From contig NZ_FOLD01000006.1 in assembly GCF_900112225.1 (NCBI RefSeq), forward strand, positions 62,001 through 126,000: DNA of 64,000 nt. The letters are read 5' to 3'. The notes under the pieces were generated by a model. It ran no database searches. It was not told the origin of the DNA and worked only from the letters and a program-made list of their open reading frames with translations. The stretch is from Massilia yuzhufengensis (GTDB lineage Bacteria > Pseudomonadota > Gammaproteobacteria > Burkholderiales > Burkholderiaceae_D). The first letter of the stretch is position 1. Every line of letters starts with the position of its first letter. Below are positions 46,669 to 57,781 of this stretch, piece after piece. The translations under genes were made by a program, and so were the position numbers.

Positions 46669-49005
46669 TCAGAAACCGGTGCCCATCTGGAACTGGAAGC
46701 GCTCGAGCTTATCGCCCGGCAGCGAGTTCAAGGGCTTAGCATAACTCAACTTGAGCGGGCCGACCGGGGAAATCCACGACAGGCCGATACCGGCCGAGTA
46801 GCGCATCTGGTCGAGGCGGATCTTGGCCTTCTCCTGGTACACCTGGCCGCCGTCCACGAAGGTGAACCAGCGCAGGCTGCGGTCGGTGCCGCTGCCCGGG
46901 AACGGGAACTGCAGTTCGGCGTTGGCGATGATGCGCTTGGAGCCGCCCACCGCGTCGTAGTAGAACGGGTCGACCACGCCCAGCGACGAGCTTTCGTAGC
47001 CGCGCACCGAACCGATGCCGCCGGCGTAGAAGTTCTTGAAGACCGGGTAGGAGCTGCCGCCGATGCCCTTGCCGTAGTCGAACTCGCCGCGCAGCGCGAG
47101 GGTCATCCAGCGGGTGACCGGTTTCCACCACTGGTGCTCGTACACCATGCGGTAGTACTTCGAATCGCCCAGGGCGTCGATTTCCAGGTTGGCGCGCTGG
47201 TAGCGCCCGCGGGTCGGCGTCACCGCGCTGTCGCGGGTGTCGCGGCCCCATGCCGCGGTCAGCGGGATCGAGAAGGTATTGGCCTGGCCGATACCGCTGG
47301 CCGGGCCGCCGTTCTGCGCCACGAAGGTCTGGTACAGCTGCGGCGAGGTGGCGTCGGTTTCGATCTGGGTGCGTTCCACGCCGGCGCCGAAGAACACGGT
47401 ATCCGATTCCGAGAACGGCACGCCGAAGGTCATGGTGCCGCCGGTCTGGCGCACCGTGTACAGGCCCAGGTTGACCGCGGGCGGACGCATGGTGCGCAGG
47501 TAGAGCTGGAACGAGCGCGAGATGCCGTCGTCCGTGAAGTACGGATTGGTCTGCGAGAACGCGATCGTCTTGTTGTACTTGGAGGTATTGAGCTCCATGC
47601 CGACGGTGTTGCCGCTGCCGGCGAAGTTGGCCTGCGAGATCGAGGCGGTGAAGGTGAACTTCTCCGACTGCGAGAACGCGCCGCCGACCATGAAGTTACC
47701 GGTCGGTTTTTCCTCGACCACGAAGTTGACGTCGACCTGGTCCGAGGTGCCCGGCGACTCCGGGGTCTCGACCTTGACTTCCTTGAAGTAGCCGAGGCGG
47801 TCGACGCGGTCGCGCGAGAGCTTGACGCGGTTGGCGTCGTACCACGAGCTCTCGAACTGGCGGAATTCGCGGCGGATCACTTCGTCGCGGGTGACGGTAT
47901 TGCCGGCGATGTTCATGTGGCGCACGTAGGCGCGCTTGCCCGGATCGACGAAGAAGGTGAACGAGGCTTCGCGCTTGTCGCGGTTGATCTGCGGGTCGGC
48001 CGTCACGTTGGCGAAGGCATAGCCGAAGGTGCCGAGGCGGTCGGAGATCAGCTTGTTGGTCGCCTCCATCAGTTCGCCCGAGTAGATCTTGCCCGGCTGG
48101 AGCAGGATCAGCGACTTGAGTTCCTCGTCGCGGCCGAACATCTCGCCTTCGAGCTTCACGCCCGAGACGGTGTACTGCTCGCCTTCGGTGATGTTGATGG
48201 TCAGGTAGATGTCGCGCTTGTCCGGGGTGATCGAGACCTGGGTCGATTCGACGTTGGCCTCGAGGTAGCCGTTGTTCAGGTACAGGGACTTGATCGCTTC
48301 CAGGTCGCCGGTCAGCTTCTGCTTGGAGTACTGGTCGGCCTTCGAGTACCAGGTCAGCCAGCCCGATTTCGACAGCTGCAGCCTTTCGGTCAGCTGTTTG
48401 TCGGTGAAGTGCTTGTTGCCGACGAAGTTGATCGCGCGGATCTTGGCGACATCGCCTTCGTCGACGTTGAACATGATCGTGACGCGGTTGCGCTCGATCG
48501 GGGTGACGGTGGTGGTGATCTTCACGCCATACAGGCCGTGCGACAGGTACTGGCGCTTGAGCTCCTGCTCGGCGCGGTCGACCGCGGCCTTGTCGAAGAT
48601 CTTGGTCTCGCCCACGCCGATTTCGCGCAGGGCCTTGACCAGCATGTCCTTTTCAAATTCCTTGGTGCCGGTGAAGTCGACCGACGAGATCGCCGGACGC
48701 TCTTCAACCAGCACGACCAGCACGCCGTTTTCTTCTTCCAGGCGGATGTCCTTGAAGAAGCCGGTCGCGAACAGGGCCTTGATGGCGGTGGTGGCCTTGT
48801 CGTCGTCGAAGGTCTCGCCCACACGCACCGGCAGGTAGCTGAACACGGTGCCCGCTTCCGTACGCTGGATGCCTTCGACCCGGATGTCCTTGACGACGAA
48901 CGGGTTGACGGCAAGTGCATTGCCGGCGCAAAGAGCCAGTACGGCTGCGCCAATCATGCTGCGGCGGATGAACGGCAGGGCAAAACGATCAGGTTGTGAA
49001 TTCAT
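46669..49005 (-). CDS. bamA: Outer membrane protein assembly factor BamA
   Basis: About 778 residues: a signal peptide (MIGAAVLALCAGNALA), five POTRA domains (residues 30-430; first VNPFVVKDIRVEGIQRTEAG), and a 16-stranded Omp85 barrel with the VRGYESSSLG motif (the conserved VRGF/Y tip) and a C-terminal Phe (FQFQMGTGF). It inserts beta-barrel proteins into the outer membrane. I prefer the ATG at 49005 (MNSQPDRFAL), which gives a normal signal peptide; an ATG at 49029 is also open and neither has a clear ribosome site. Confidence 0.97.
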   Translation of the reverse strand: MNSQPDRFALPFIRRSMIGAAVLALCAGNALAVNPFVVKDIRVEGIQRTEAGTVFSYLPVRVGETFDDDKATTAIKALFATGFFKDIRLEEENGVLVVLVEERPAISSVDFTGTKEFEKDMLVKALREIGVGETKIFDKAAVDRAEQELKRQYLSHGLYGVKITTTVTPIERNRVTIMFNVDEGDVAKIRAINFVGNKHFTDKQLTERLQLSKSGWLTWYSKADQYSKQKLTGDLEAIKSLYLNNGYLEANVESTQVSITPDKRDIYLTINITEGEQYTVSGVKLEGEMFGRDEELKSLILLQPGKIYSGELMEATNKLISDRLGTFGYAFANVTADPQINRDKREASFTFFVDPGKRAYVRHMNIAGNTVTRDEVIRREFRQFESSWYDANRVKLSRDRVDRLGYFKEVKVETPESPGTSDQVDVNFVVEEKPTGNFMVGGAFSQSEKFTFTASISQANFAGSGNTVGMELNTSKYNKTIAFSQTNPYFTDDGISRSFQLYLRTMRPPAVNLGLYTVRQTGGTMTFGVPFSESDTVFFGAGVERTQIETDATSPQLYQTFVAQNGGPASGIGQANTFSIPLTAAWGRDTRDSAVTPTRGRYQRANLEIDALGDSKYYRMVYEHQWWKPVTRWMTLALRGEFDYGKGIGGSSYPVFKNFYAGGIGSVRGYESSSLGVVDPFYYDAVGGSKRIIANAELQFPFPGSGTDRSLRWFTFVDGGQVYQEKAKIRLDQMRYSAGIGLSWISPVGPLKLSYAKPLNSLPGDKLERFQFQMGTGF

Positions 49006-49079
49006 TGGCTGGATCTGTGGGTCAGTCATTAAACACTACTTATATATGCTATGCCGGTGCACGCGCTGCAGGGCAGGCG

Positions 49080-50420
49080 CTAAAGCAACCGCACCAGGTC
49101 ATTGAAGACGGCGAGCGCCATCAGCACGAACAGAAGGCCGACCCCGAGTCGCTGCGCATACTCTCCTATGCGCGCAGGCAGGGGGCGCCCGGTCAAAACT
49201 TCCAGCGAATAATACAGTAAATGCCCACCATCCAGAACCGGAATTGGTAACAAATTCATTACGCCTAAGCTAATACTAATAAACGCGATGAACTGCAGAT
49301 AGGTCGCCAGGCCAATGCGCGCGGTCTGTCCCGCATAATCGGCAATCGTGATCGGGCCGGTGACATTCTTCCACGAGGCTTCGCCGGTCACCATCTTGCC
49401 GATCATCTTGAGCGTCATCACGCTGGTCTCCCAGGTGCGCTCGGCGCCCTTCGCGACCGCGTCGACCGGGCCCGAAGTCACGGTGATCATCTCCACCGGC
49501 TGCGACAGCATCACCTTCGCCACGCCGCGGCCGCTGGCCGCGTCGAGCTCGGGCGTGACGGCGAGCGCCACGATGCGCCCTGCCCGCTCCACTTCCAGCT
49601 GCACGGTGCGCTTGGCGGCGCCGCGCATCAGCTCGGTGAAGGCCATGCCGTCGGCGACCGCCTTGCCGTCCGCGCTTACTACCAGGTCGCCCGGCTGCAG
49701 GCCGGCGCGCTCCCCTGCCCCGCCCGGCATCACTTTTTCGATGCGGGCGCGGGCGCGCCACAGGTCCAGGCCGAGCTCCTTGGCGACGTCGCCTTCGACG
49801 TCGAGTTTGGCGATGCTGCTGGCCGGGATGGTGGCGTGGTAGCTGCCGCCGCCTTGCGAGCGCAGTTCGAGGCGGGCGTCGCCCTTGTCGACGGTGGCGT
49901 GCACGATCTGCCAGCGCAGCTCGGACCAGGACTGGACCGGGTTGCCGTTGACCGCGATGACGGTGTCGCCGCCGCGCACGCCGGCGACCTGGGCGGCGGT
50001 GCCTTGCGGCGCGCTGCGCAGGCGCGCCGAGGGTTCTTCGACGCCGTGCATGAACAGCGCGGCCATCAGCCCGATCGCCACCAGGAAGTTGGCGATCGGG
50101 CCGGCGGCCACGATGGCGATGCGGCGCCACACGCTCTGGCGCGTGAATTCGCGGTGCAGCTCGGATTCATCCTTCGGCGCGGTTTCCGGGTCGCGGCTGT
50201 CGAGCATCTTGACGTAGCCGCCCAGCGGCAGCATCGAGACCGCCCACTCGGTCTGGTCGGGACCGAAACGGCGCGACCAGACCACGCGGCCCATGCCCAC
50301 CGAGAAGCGCAGCACCTTCACGTTGCACAGGCGCGCGACGACATAATGACCGAGTTCGTGCAGCACGATCAGCGGGCCCAGGGCCAGCACGAAGGCCAGC
50401 ACGGTATAGATGACGCTCAT
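49080..50420 (-). CDS. rseP: RIP metalloprotease RseP
   Basis: A 446-residue site-2 protease of the inner membrane. The zinc motif is IVLHELGHYVVARL in the first span, the third ligand is in LLPIPVLDGGHLLYY, and two PDZ domains lie between (LRSAPQGTAAQVAGVRGGDT and AGLQPGDLVVSADGKAV). It cuts RseA to release sigma-E and clears signal-peptide remnants. It is 3 bp after dxr and 75 bp before bamA, tying the envelope stress protease to outer-membrane assembly genes. Confidence 0.97.
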   Translation of the reverse strand: MSVIYTVLAFVLALGPLIVLHELGHYVVARLCNVKVLRFSVGMGRVVWSRRFGPDQTEWAVSMLPLGGYVKMLDSRDPETAPKDESELHREFTRQSVWRRIAIVAAGPIANFLVAIGLMAALFMHGVEEPSARLRSAPQGTAAQVAGVRGGDTVIAVNGNPVQSWSELRWQIVHATVDKGDARLELRSQGGGSYHATIPASSIAKLDVEGDVAKELGLDLWRARARIEKVMPGGAGERAGLQPGDLVVSADGKAVADGMAFTELMRGAAKRTVQLEVERAGRIVALAVTPELDAASGRGVAKVMLSQPVEMITVTSGPVDAVAKGAERTWETSVMTLKMIGKMVTGEASWKNVTGPITIADYAGQTARIGLATYLQFIAFISISLGVMNLLPIPVLDGGHLLYYSLEVLTGRPLPARIGEYAQRLGVGLLFVLMALAVFNDLVRLL

Positions 50421-50423
50421 GGC

Positions 50424-51599
50424 TTATCCCCGCAGTTGGGTGATGGCCGCGCGCGCGGCCTCGCGCGCGCGCGCGTCCTGGCCGAGCACCGCTTCGATCG
50501 ACGGCGCCGGGCCGTGCGGTACGGCGTCGATCACGTCCGCGATCACGCGGTCGATGTCGCGGAAACCGATCTCGCGGTTCAGAAAAGCCTCCACTGCCAC
50601 TTCGTTGGCGGCGTTGAGCAAGGCGGGCGCGGTGCCGCCCGCGCGCAGCGCATCGAAGGCCAGCGCCAGGCACGGGAAGCGCGAAAAGTCGGGCTTGTAG
50701 AACTGCAGAGCGGCCATGTCGGTCAGGTCGAGCTGGGGCACGCCCGAGGCGATCCGCTCCGGGAAGGCCAGCGCATGCGCGATCGGGGTGCGCATGTCGG
50801 GGTTGCCCAGCTGGGCCAGCACCGAGCCGTCGTGGTAGGAGACCATCGAGTGGATCACGCTTTGCGGGTGGATCACGACCTCGATCAGCTCCGCCGGGGC
50901 GCCGAACAGCCAGTGGGCTTCGATCACTTCCAGGCCCTTGTTCATCATGGTGGCGGAATCGACCGAGATCTTGCGGCCCATGACCCAGTTCGGGTGCTTG
51001 CAGGCTTCGTCGGGCGTGACGTCGCCGAGCGTCTCGACGGCGCGGTTCAGGAACGGCCCGCCCGAGGCGGTGAGCAGGATTTTCGCCACGCCGGCCGCCT
51101 GCGGGTCGCGCGCGTAGTGCTGGGGCAGCGACTGGAAGATCGCATTGTGCTCGCTGTCGATCGGCAGCAGGGTCGCCTTGTGCTCGCGCACCGCGTCCAT
51201 GAACAGCTGGCCGGACATCACCAGCGCTTCCTTGTTGGCCAGCAGGACCTTCTTGCCGGCGCGCGCGGCGGCCAGGGTCGGGGCCAGGCCGGCCGCGCCC
51301 ACGATGGCGGCCATCACGGCGTCGACTTCGGCGCAGGAGGCGACGTCGCACAGCGCTTGCTCGCCGTATTCGACCGAAATCGGCAGGCCGGCCAGCAGCT
51401 GCTCAAGGCGCTGGGCGCCGTCGGCGGTGCCGACCACGGCGCGCGCAGGCTGGAAGCGGCGGCAGGCGTCGGCCAGTTCCTCGACCCGGCCATGGGCCGT
51501 GAGCGCGTACACGCTGTACTTGTCGGGATGGCGCGCGAGCACGTCGAGGGTCGAGGCGCCGATCGAGCCGGTGGCGCCCAGGATGGTAATGCGTTGCAT
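50424..51599 (-). CDS. dxr: 1-deoxy-D-xylulose 5-phosphate reductoisomerase
   Basis: A 391-residue MEP-pathway enzyme making 2-C-methyl-erythritol 4-phosphate. NADPH motif is [20 protein letters not shown]. Substrate and metal residues are in [15 protein letters not shown] and [18 protein letters not shown], with the flexible loop near [12 protein letters not shown]. It supplies isoprenoid precursors to UppS in the same cluster. Confidence 0.98.
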   Translation of the reverse strand: MQRITILGATGSIGASTLDVLARHPDKYSVYALTAHGRVEELADACRRFQPARAVVGTADGAQRLEQLLAGLPISVEYGEQALCDVASCAEVDAVMAAIVGAAGLAPTLAAARAGKKVLLANKEALVMSGQLFMDAVREHKATLLPIDSEHNAIFQSLPQHYARDPQAAGVAKILLTASGGPFLNRAVETLGDVTPDEACKHPNWVMGRKISVDSATMMNKGLEVIEAHWLFGAPAELIEVVIHPQSVIHSMVSYHDGSVLAQLGNPDMRTPIAHALAFPERIASGVPQLDLTDMAALQFYKPDFSRFPCLALAFDALRAGGTAPALLNAANEVAVEAFLNREIGFRDIDRVIADVIDAVPHGPAPSIEAVLGQDARAREAARAAITQLRG

Positions 51600-51613
51600 G
51601 GTGTGCTTCCTTA

Positions 51614-52444
51614 CTAGAGCCAGGCGCCGATCAGGGCTGCCAGTGGCAGGACCGGGACGAGTGCGTCGACGCGGTCCAGCACCCCGCCGTGGCCAGGCAG
51701 CAGGTTGCTGCTGTCCTTCATGCCGGCGCGGCGCTTGAGCTGGGATTCAAACAGGTCGCCGACCACGCTGGCCGCGACGATGAGGACCAGGACCGCGTAC
51801 AGCGCAGCCCAGCCAAGGCTGGCCTGCACGCGCCCGGCGAAGGTGCCGGCCATGAGGTCGCCGCCAGCCGCGATGCTCAGCGTGGCCAGCAGCAGCACGG
51901 CGATGCCGCCGCCGATCGCGCCTTCCCAGGATTTACCGGGCGAGATCGAGGGCGCCAGCTTGCGCTTGCCGAAAGCCTTGCCCGAGAAGTAGGCAAAGAT
52001 GTCGGCGGCCCAGACGATGGCCATGACCGACAGCAGGTAGAGCGGCGACAGGCGGTACATTTCGACGATGGCGGCAAAGCAGCCGACCACGGAAATCGCA
52101 TATAGCAGGCTGAGCAGCGTATTCGCCGTGCTGCTCAAGGGCGGCAGGCCGATCTTGAGCGACGGCGCGAAGCGCAGCGCCCACACCAGCACGCTGATGG
52201 CGAACCAGAAGGTCGGGTTCGGGCTGGGCGAGATGAAGAAGGCGTAGATGAAGGCTGCGCTCCAGAAGGCCGCGATCAGCGCGGCGCTCTTGCTGCCCGG
52301 GTTGAACAGGCGGAAGCACTCCCAGATCGCCGCGCCGAAGAAGCTTGATGCCACCACCGCGAACGCCGTGGTGTTGTTGAAGTACAGGACTGGCAGCAGG
52401 ACAGCCAGCAGGGCGAGCGCGGTAAGGATCCGGGTCTTGAGCAT
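51614..52444 (-). CDS. cdsA: Phosphatidate cytidylyltransferase
   Basis: A 276-residue polytopic membrane enzyme making CDP-diacylglycerol. About eight spans are seen. The CDS signature is [20 protein letters not shown] followed by GVLDRVDAL near the C-terminus, with [12 protein letters not shown] before. It lies 9 bp after uppS. Confidence 0.97.
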   Translation of the reverse strand: MLKTRILTALALLAVLLPVLYFNNTTAFAVVASSFFGAAIWECFRLFNPGSKSAALIAAFWSAAFIYAFFISPSPNPTFWFAISVLVWALRFAPSLKIGLPPLSSTANTLLSLLYAISVVGCFAAIVEMYRLSPLYLLSVMAIVWAADIFAYFSGKAFGKRKLAPSISPGKSWEGAIGGGIAVLLLATLSIAAGGDLMAGTFAGRVQASLGWAALYAVLVLIVAASVVGDLFESQLKRRAGMKDSSNLLPGHGGVLDRVDALVPVLPLAALIGAWL

Positions 52445-52453
52445 CGGTTGGTC

Positions 52454-53206
<753 letters not shown>

Positions 53207-53338
53207 CGTTGCTTCCAGCGGGGCTGCTGGCGCGCTTCGTAAAACGCGCTGCTGCAGCCGGTCTTAAAGGGAGTCGGACCGGCCGCAGCAATGCCGGGGC
53301 CGGTCCGCCTGGACGGGCATGGCTGCCCGCGCCGGGTA

Positions 53339-53899
53339 TTACACGGTCATGATGTCTTTTTCTTTGTCCGCCAGCAGCTTGTCGATCTCGGCGACGAACT
53401 TGTCGGTCAGCTTCTGGATCTCGTCCGAGCTGCGGCGCTCGTCGTCTTCCGATGCGGTCTTGTCCTTGACCATTTTCTTGACTGCTTCGTTGGCGTCGCG
53501 GCGGATATTGCGCACGGCAATTTTCGCATCTTCGCCTTCGTTCTTGGTCAGCTTGACCATTTCCTTGCGGCGCTCTTCGGTCAGGGCCGGGGTCGGCACG
53601 CGGATCATTTCGCCCTGCGACGACGGGTTCAGGCCGAGGTCGGAATCACGGATCGCGCGTTCGATGGCGGCAGCCATTTTCTTTTCGAACGGCTGCACGC
53701 CGATGGTGCGGGCGTCGATCAGGGTCAGGTTGGCGACCTGCGAGATTTGCGTTGGGGAACCGTAGTAGTCGACCATCACGGAATCGAGGATGCCGGCGTG
53801 GGCGCGGCCGGTACGGACCTTGGCCAGGTTGGCGCGCAGGGTCTCGATGGACTTCGCCATGCGGTCCTGGGCATTCTTCTTTACATCAGCTAAGGACAT
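53339..53899 (-). CDS. frr: Ribosome recycling factor
   Basis: A 186-residue recycling factor. The start [20 protein letters not shown] has CAGGAGAGCAGC before it; the open frame extends further but without family similarity. Other conserved stretches: [40 protein letters not shown] and the C-terminal helix. It splits the post-termination ribosome with EF-G. Confidence 0.98.
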   Translation of the reverse strand: MSLADVKKNAQDRMAKSIETLRANLAKVRTGRAHAGILDSVMVDYYGSPTQISQVANLTLIDARTIGVQPFEKKMAAAIERAIRDSDLGLNPSSQGEMIRVPTPALTEERRKEMVKLTKNEGEDAKIAVRNIRRDANEAVKKMVKDKTASEDDERRSSDEIQKLTDKFVAEIDKLLADKEKDIMTV

Positions 53900-53936
53900 G
53901 CTGCTCTCCTGTTCTTTTTTGAAAAACTTAAAATCG

Positions 53937-54653
53937 TTAAACGTGTACGAGTGTACCTTCGTCTTCACCCATGATCACGCGCATCAGCGCGCCGGGCTTG
54001 ACGATCGAGAACACCTTGATCGGCAGTTTTTGGTCGCGGCACAGCGCGAACGCGGTCGCGTCCATCACCTGCAGGTGCTTGGAAATGGCTTCGTCGAAGC
54101 TGATCGATTCGTAGCGGGTGGCGTGCGGGTCTTTCTTCGGGTCGGCGCTGTAGACGCCGTCGACCTTGGTCGCCTTCAGGACGATCTCGGCCGAGATCTC
54201 CGAACCGCGCAGCGCGGCGGCGGTGTCGGTGGTGAAGAAAGGATTGCCGGTGCCGGCGGCGAACACGACGACCTTGCCCTCTTCCAGGTACTGCAGGGCT
54301 TTCGGGCGCACGTAGGGCTCGACCACCTGCTCGATGGCGATGGCGGACATGACGCGCGCGGTGATGCCCACGTGGCGCATCGCGTCGGCCAGGGCCAGCG
54401 CATTCATGACGGTGGCGAGCATGCCCATGTAGTCCGCGGTGGCGCGGTCCATGCCCTGGGCGCCCGGGGCCACGCCGCGGAAGATGTTGCCGCCGCCGAT
54501 CACGACCGCCACCTCGACGCCCGCCTTCGCCACTTCGGCCACGTCGGCCACCATGCGGTCGATGGTCGCGCGGTTGATGCCGAACTGGTCATCGCCCATC
54601 AGCGCTTCGCCAGACAGTTTGAGAAGGACTCGTTTGTAGGCTGGTTTTGTCAT
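53937..54653 (-). CDS. pyrH: UMP kinase
   Basis: A 238-residue bacterial UMP kinase (amino-acid kinase fold). It has [53 protein letters not shown] and the [12 protein letters not shown] loop. The start [10 protein letters not shown] (54653) follows GGAGCCGCTTCATC. It phosphorylates UMP and sits between tsf and frr as in most proteobacteria. Confidence 0.98.
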   Translation of the reverse strand: MTKPAYKRVLLKLSGEALMGDDQFGINRATIDRMVADVAEVAKAGVEVAVVIGGGNIFRGVAPGAQGMDRATADYMGMLATVMNALALADAMRHVGITARVMSAIAIEQVVEPYVRPKALQYLEEGKVVVFAAGTGNPFFTTDTAAALRGSEISAEIVLKATKVDGVYSADPKKDPHATRYESISFDEAISKHLQVMDATAFALCRDQKLPIKVFSIVKPGALMRVIMGEDEGTLVHV

Positions 54654-54820
54654 GATGAAGCGGCTCCTATGTTGTATTCGAATTCGGGTCTGACTGCCGG
54701 ATGGTGCCGGTGGTCTCACCTGCCGGAGCAGATGGGTGCGGGTGGTGGCGGCTGCCGGTTGTGCCGGCGGCCTGCGTGCAGGTGCACATCCGCGAACGTC
54801 CGCACACAAGCACTCACCCT

Positions 54821-54845
54821 ACAAAAACGGGCCTTTCGGCCCGCT
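54821..54845 (-). terminator. Rho-independent terminator downstream of tsf
   Basis: On the minus strand GCGGGCCGAAAGGCCCG is followed by TTTTTGT, a strong stem with tetraloop-like GAAA, right after the tsf stop. Genes from pyrH on therefore need readthrough or a separate promoter. Confidence 0.8.
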
Positions 54846-54850
54846 GTTGA

Positions 54851-55759
54851 TTACTGCTTGTTGGCAGCCATCTGGGCTGCGACTTCTGCTGCGAAGTCGT
54901 CCACCTTCTTCTCGATGCCTTCGCCGACGACGTACATCGTGAATGCCTTCACGGTGGTACCGGCGGCCTTGAGCATCTGCTCGACCGACTGCTTGTCGTT
55001 CTTGACGAACGCCTGGTTCAGCAGCGAGACTTCCTTCAGGTACTTCTGCACCGAACCGTCGATACGCTTGGCGACGATCTCGGCCGATTGGGCCTGCTTG
55101 CCTTCGGCAACGGCTTTGTCAGCGTCTTCCTGGGCTTTGAGCTGGGCAACCGAACGCTCTTTTTCGATCATTTCAGCAGGAACCTGGTCTGCCGACAGCG
55201 ACACTGGCTTCATTGCCGCGATGTGCATGGCGACATCCTTGCCGACCTGCTCGTCGCCGCCTTCGAACTCGACCATCACGCCGATGCGGGTACCGTGCAG
55301 GTAGGACGCCAGCTTGCCGGTGGTTTCGAAACGCTGGAAACGGCGGATCGCCATATTCTCGCCGATTTTACCGATCAGTGCCGTACGCACGTCGTCGAAG
55401 GTCTTGCCTTCGTGCGGGATCGCTGCCAGCGCGGCGACATCGGCCGGGTTGTTTTCAGCGACCAGCTTGGCGGCCAGGTTGACCATGGCCAGGAATTCGT
55501 CGTTCTTGGCAACGAAGTCGGTTTCGCTGTTGACTTCGACCAGCGCGCCGACGTTGCCGGAGATGTAAGCGGCGACCACGCCTTCGGCGGTCACGCGGGC
55601 TGCTGCTTTCGATGCCTTGCCGCCCAGCTTGACGCGCAGGATCTCTTCCGCACGACCCATGTCGCCGTCAGCCTCGGTCAGTGCCTTCTTGCATTCCATC
55701 ATAGGCGCGTCGGTCTTCGCGCGCAGTTCACCCACCATCGCTGCAGTAATTGCTGCCAT
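54851..55759 (-). CDS. tsf: Elongation factor Ts
   Basis: A 302-residue nucleotide exchange factor for EF-Tu. The N-terminal UBA-like part is [20 protein letters not shown] followed by [20 protein letters not shown]. The core [14 protein letters not shown] motif contacts EF-Tu. Start MAAITAAMV has GGAGAAAACGAC in front. It follows rpsB across an intergenic hairpin. Confidence 0.98.
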   Translation of the reverse strand: MAAITAAMVGELRAKTDAPMMECKKALTEADGDMGRAEEILRVKLGGKASKAAARVTAEGVVAAYISGNVGALVEVNSETDFVAKNDEFLAMVNLAAKLVAENNPADVAALAAIPHEGKTFDDVRTALIGKIGENMAIRRFQRFETTGKLASYLHGTRIGVMVEFEGGDEQVGKDVAMHIAAMKPVSLSADQVPAEMIEKERSVAQLKAQEDADKAVAEGKQAQSAEIVAKRIDGSVQKYLKEVSLLNQAFVKNDKQSVEQMLKAAGTTVKAFTMYVVGEGIEKKVDDFAAEVAAQMAANKQ

Positions 55760-55841
55760 GTCGTTTTCTCCTAAATGTTGATTCAAGGTACGATTGTCCG
55801 GCGGACAGCCGCACGATATTGTCTTGCTAAGTCTCGGACTT

Positions 55842-55880
55842 AAAAAAAGGGGGGCTCGTGCCACGGCTCGGCGCCCCCTT
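55842..55880 (-). terminator. Terminator/attenuator between rpsB and tsf
   Basis: On the minus strand a GGGGGCGCC...GAGCCCCCC stem is followed by seven T, 36 bases after the rpsB stop. It would cut part of the transcripts so that S2 and EF-Ts levels can differ. Confidence 0.75.
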
Positions 55881-55916
55881 CTTGTAACCCGGCGGGATGA
55901 CCCGCCGATGTCTTAA

Positions 55917-56669
55917 TTACGCCTGCTCGGAAACTTCGACGAATTCGTCGCCGCCGGCAGCCTTGACCATTTCAACGACGTCGTTGGTGGCGTTGGCGCG
56001 GCCTTCCAGGATCGCATCGGCAACGCCGCGTGCGTACAGGGTGATCGCTTTCGACGAGTCGTCGTTGCCTGGGATGACGTGGGTCACGCCTTCTGGCGAG
56101 TGGTTGGTATCGACGATGCCGATGACCGGGATGCCCAGCTTGCCGGCTTCGGTGATGGTGCCCTTGTGGTAGCCGACGTCGACGACGAAGATCGCGTCAG
56201 GCACGCCGCCCAGGTCCTTGATGCCGCCGATCGACTTTTGCAGCTTGATCATTTCGCGCTGGAACATCAGGCCTTCTTTTTTCGACAGCTTCTCGACCGA
56301 ACCGTCTTCGATCTGGGCTTCCATTTCTTTCAGGCGCTTGATCGAGGTCTTGATGGTCTTGAAGTTGGTCAGCATGCCGCCGAGCCAGCGCTGGTCGACG
56401 TAAGGCACGCCGGCGCGCTGCGCTTCAGCCGCGATGATGTCGCGGGCCTGGCGCTTGGTGCCGACCATCAGGATGGTGCCGCGGTTAGCCGAGATCTGCT
56501 TGATGGTTTTCATCGCATCCTGGTACATCGCCATGGTTTTTTCCAGGTTGATGATGTGGATTTTGTTGCGATGACCGAAGATGAACGGCGCCATCTTTGG
56601 GTTCCAGAAACGGGTCTGGTGGCCGAAGTGAATACCGGCTTCCAGCATTTCGCGCATAGTAACGGACAT
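55917..56669 (-). CDS. rpsB: 30S ribosomal protein S2
   Basis: A 250-residue S2. It has [33 protein letters not shown], and [20 protein letters not shown] followed by [17 protein letters not shown]. Start [10 protein letters not shown] has GGAGAAATTC before it; the frame runs upstream to 56747 without similarity. First gene of the leftward cluster and divergent from map. Confidence 0.99.
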   Translation of the reverse strand: MSVTMREMLEAGIHFGHQTRFWNPKMAPFIFGHRNKIHIINLEKTMAMYQDAMKTIKQISANRGTILMVGTKRQARDIIAAEAQRAGVPYVDQRWLGGMLTNFKTIKTSIKRLKEMEAQIEDGSVEKLSKKEGLMFQREMIKLQKSIGGIKDLGGVPDAIFVVDVGYHKGTITEAGKLGIPVIGIVDTNHSPEGVTHVIPGNDDSSKAITLYARGVADAILEGRANATNDVVEMVKAAGGDEFVEVSEQA

Positions 56670-56874
56670 GAATTTCTCCAGGGTTAAGTCTTGAATGTGG
56701 CCAGTCACCATATAGGCACCCTTTGTCGGCCGCATTCGCGATTTCATTTAAAAAAGATGATTTTTACAACATTGCTCGATGCGAATATGAGCAACCCGAG
56801 ATTCTATCCGGATTTGGCCCGGAGTTCAAGCGTCGCGTGGGATGGGCGGGGCAACCGCCCCCGGCAACATCCCT

Positions 56875-56880
56875 TATAAT
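56875..56880 (+). promoter_or_regulatory. Possible -10 element of map
   Basis: A perfect TATAAT 57 bases before the map ATG. No convincing -35 is seen 16-18 bp upstream, so it is only tentative. Confidence 0.35.
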
Positions 56881-56937
56881 GATGCGATATTGCACAGGCC
56901 TCGCCGTGCCCACCCCATCTCGCTATCCACAATCATC

Positions 56938-57771
56938 ATGGCCATCACCATCAAGACCCCGGAAGAAATCGAAGGCATGCGCCTGGCTGGCCGCCTTGGC
57001 TCCGAAGTGCTCGACTACATCACCCCTTTCGTGAAAGCCGGCGTCACCACCGCCGAGCTCGACCGCCTGTGCCACGAATACATGACCGACGTCCAGGGCT
57101 CGATCCCGGCGCCGCTCAACTACGCTCCGCCTGGCTATACCCCCTACCCGAAGGCGGTCTGCACCTCGCTCAACGACGTCATCTGCCACGGCATCCCGGG
57201 CGACAAGGTGCTGAAAAACGGCGACGCGCTGAACATCGACGTCACCGTCATCAAGGATGGCTTCCACGGCGACAACAGCCGCATGTTCCTGATCGGCGAG
57301 CCGACCATCATGGCCAAGCGCCTGTCCGACATCACCTACGAATGCATGTGGCTGGGCATCGCCAAGGTGAAGCCGGGCGCCCACTTCGGCGACATCGGCG
57401 CCGTGATCCAGCAGCACGCCGAAAAGGCCGGCTACAGCGTGGTGCGCGAATTCTGCGGCCACGGCATCGGCCGCGTGTTCCACGAAGAGCCGCAGGTGCT
57501 GCACTACGGCCGCCCCGGCACCGGCGACAAGCTCGAGCCGGGCATGATCTTCACCATCGAGCCGATGATCAACGCGGGCCGCCGCGAGATCAAGGAAATG
57601 CCGGACGGCTGGACCATCAAGACCAAGGACCGCAGCCTGTCGGCCCAGTGGGAGCATACCGTGCTGGTCACCGAGACCGGTTTCGAGATCCTGACTCAGT
57701 CCGCCGGCAGCCCGCCGCCGCCAGCCATCGTGCTGCCGCTGCTGGACCAGGCTGCGGCCGTCGCCGCCTAA
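56938..57771 (+). CDS. map: Methionine aminopeptidase type I
   Basis: A 277-residue metalloprotease removing the initiator Met. It has ICHGIPGDKVLKNGDALNID with the metal Asp, DGFHGDNSRMF, the FCGHGIGRVFHEEPQVLHYG His motif, and TIEPMI plus the final QWEHTVLVTE Glu ligands. The C-terminus has a short Pro-rich extension. Start MAITIKTPEE is chosen for homology; the frame is open upstream to 56842. It is 10 bp before glnD and divergent from rpsB, as is common. Confidence 0.98.
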   Translation: MAITIKTPEEIEGMRLAGRLGSEVLDYITPFVKAGVTTAELDRLCHEYMTDVQGSIPAPLNYAPPGYTPYPKAVCTSLNDVICHGIPGDKVLKNGDALNIDVTVIKDGFHGDNSRMFLIGEPTIMAKRLSDITYECMWLGIAKVKPGAHFGDIGAVIQQHAEKAGYSVVREFCGHGIGRVFHEEPQVLHYGRPGTGDKLEPGMIFTIEPMINAGRREIKEMPDGWTIKTKDRSLSAQWEHTVLVTETGFEILTQSAGSPPPPAIVLPLLDQAAAVAA

Positions 57772-57781
57772 GGGACGCATC

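Noticed and set aside
46591..48999. 802-codon open frame antisense to bamA
   Set aside because: Shadow of bamA, with low-complexity His/Arg/Gly-rich translation and no known domain.
56670..56937. Structured leader or riboswitch in the rpsB/map divergent region
   Set aside because: No conserved fold or recognised riboswitch core was seen; only a TATAAT hexamer stands out.
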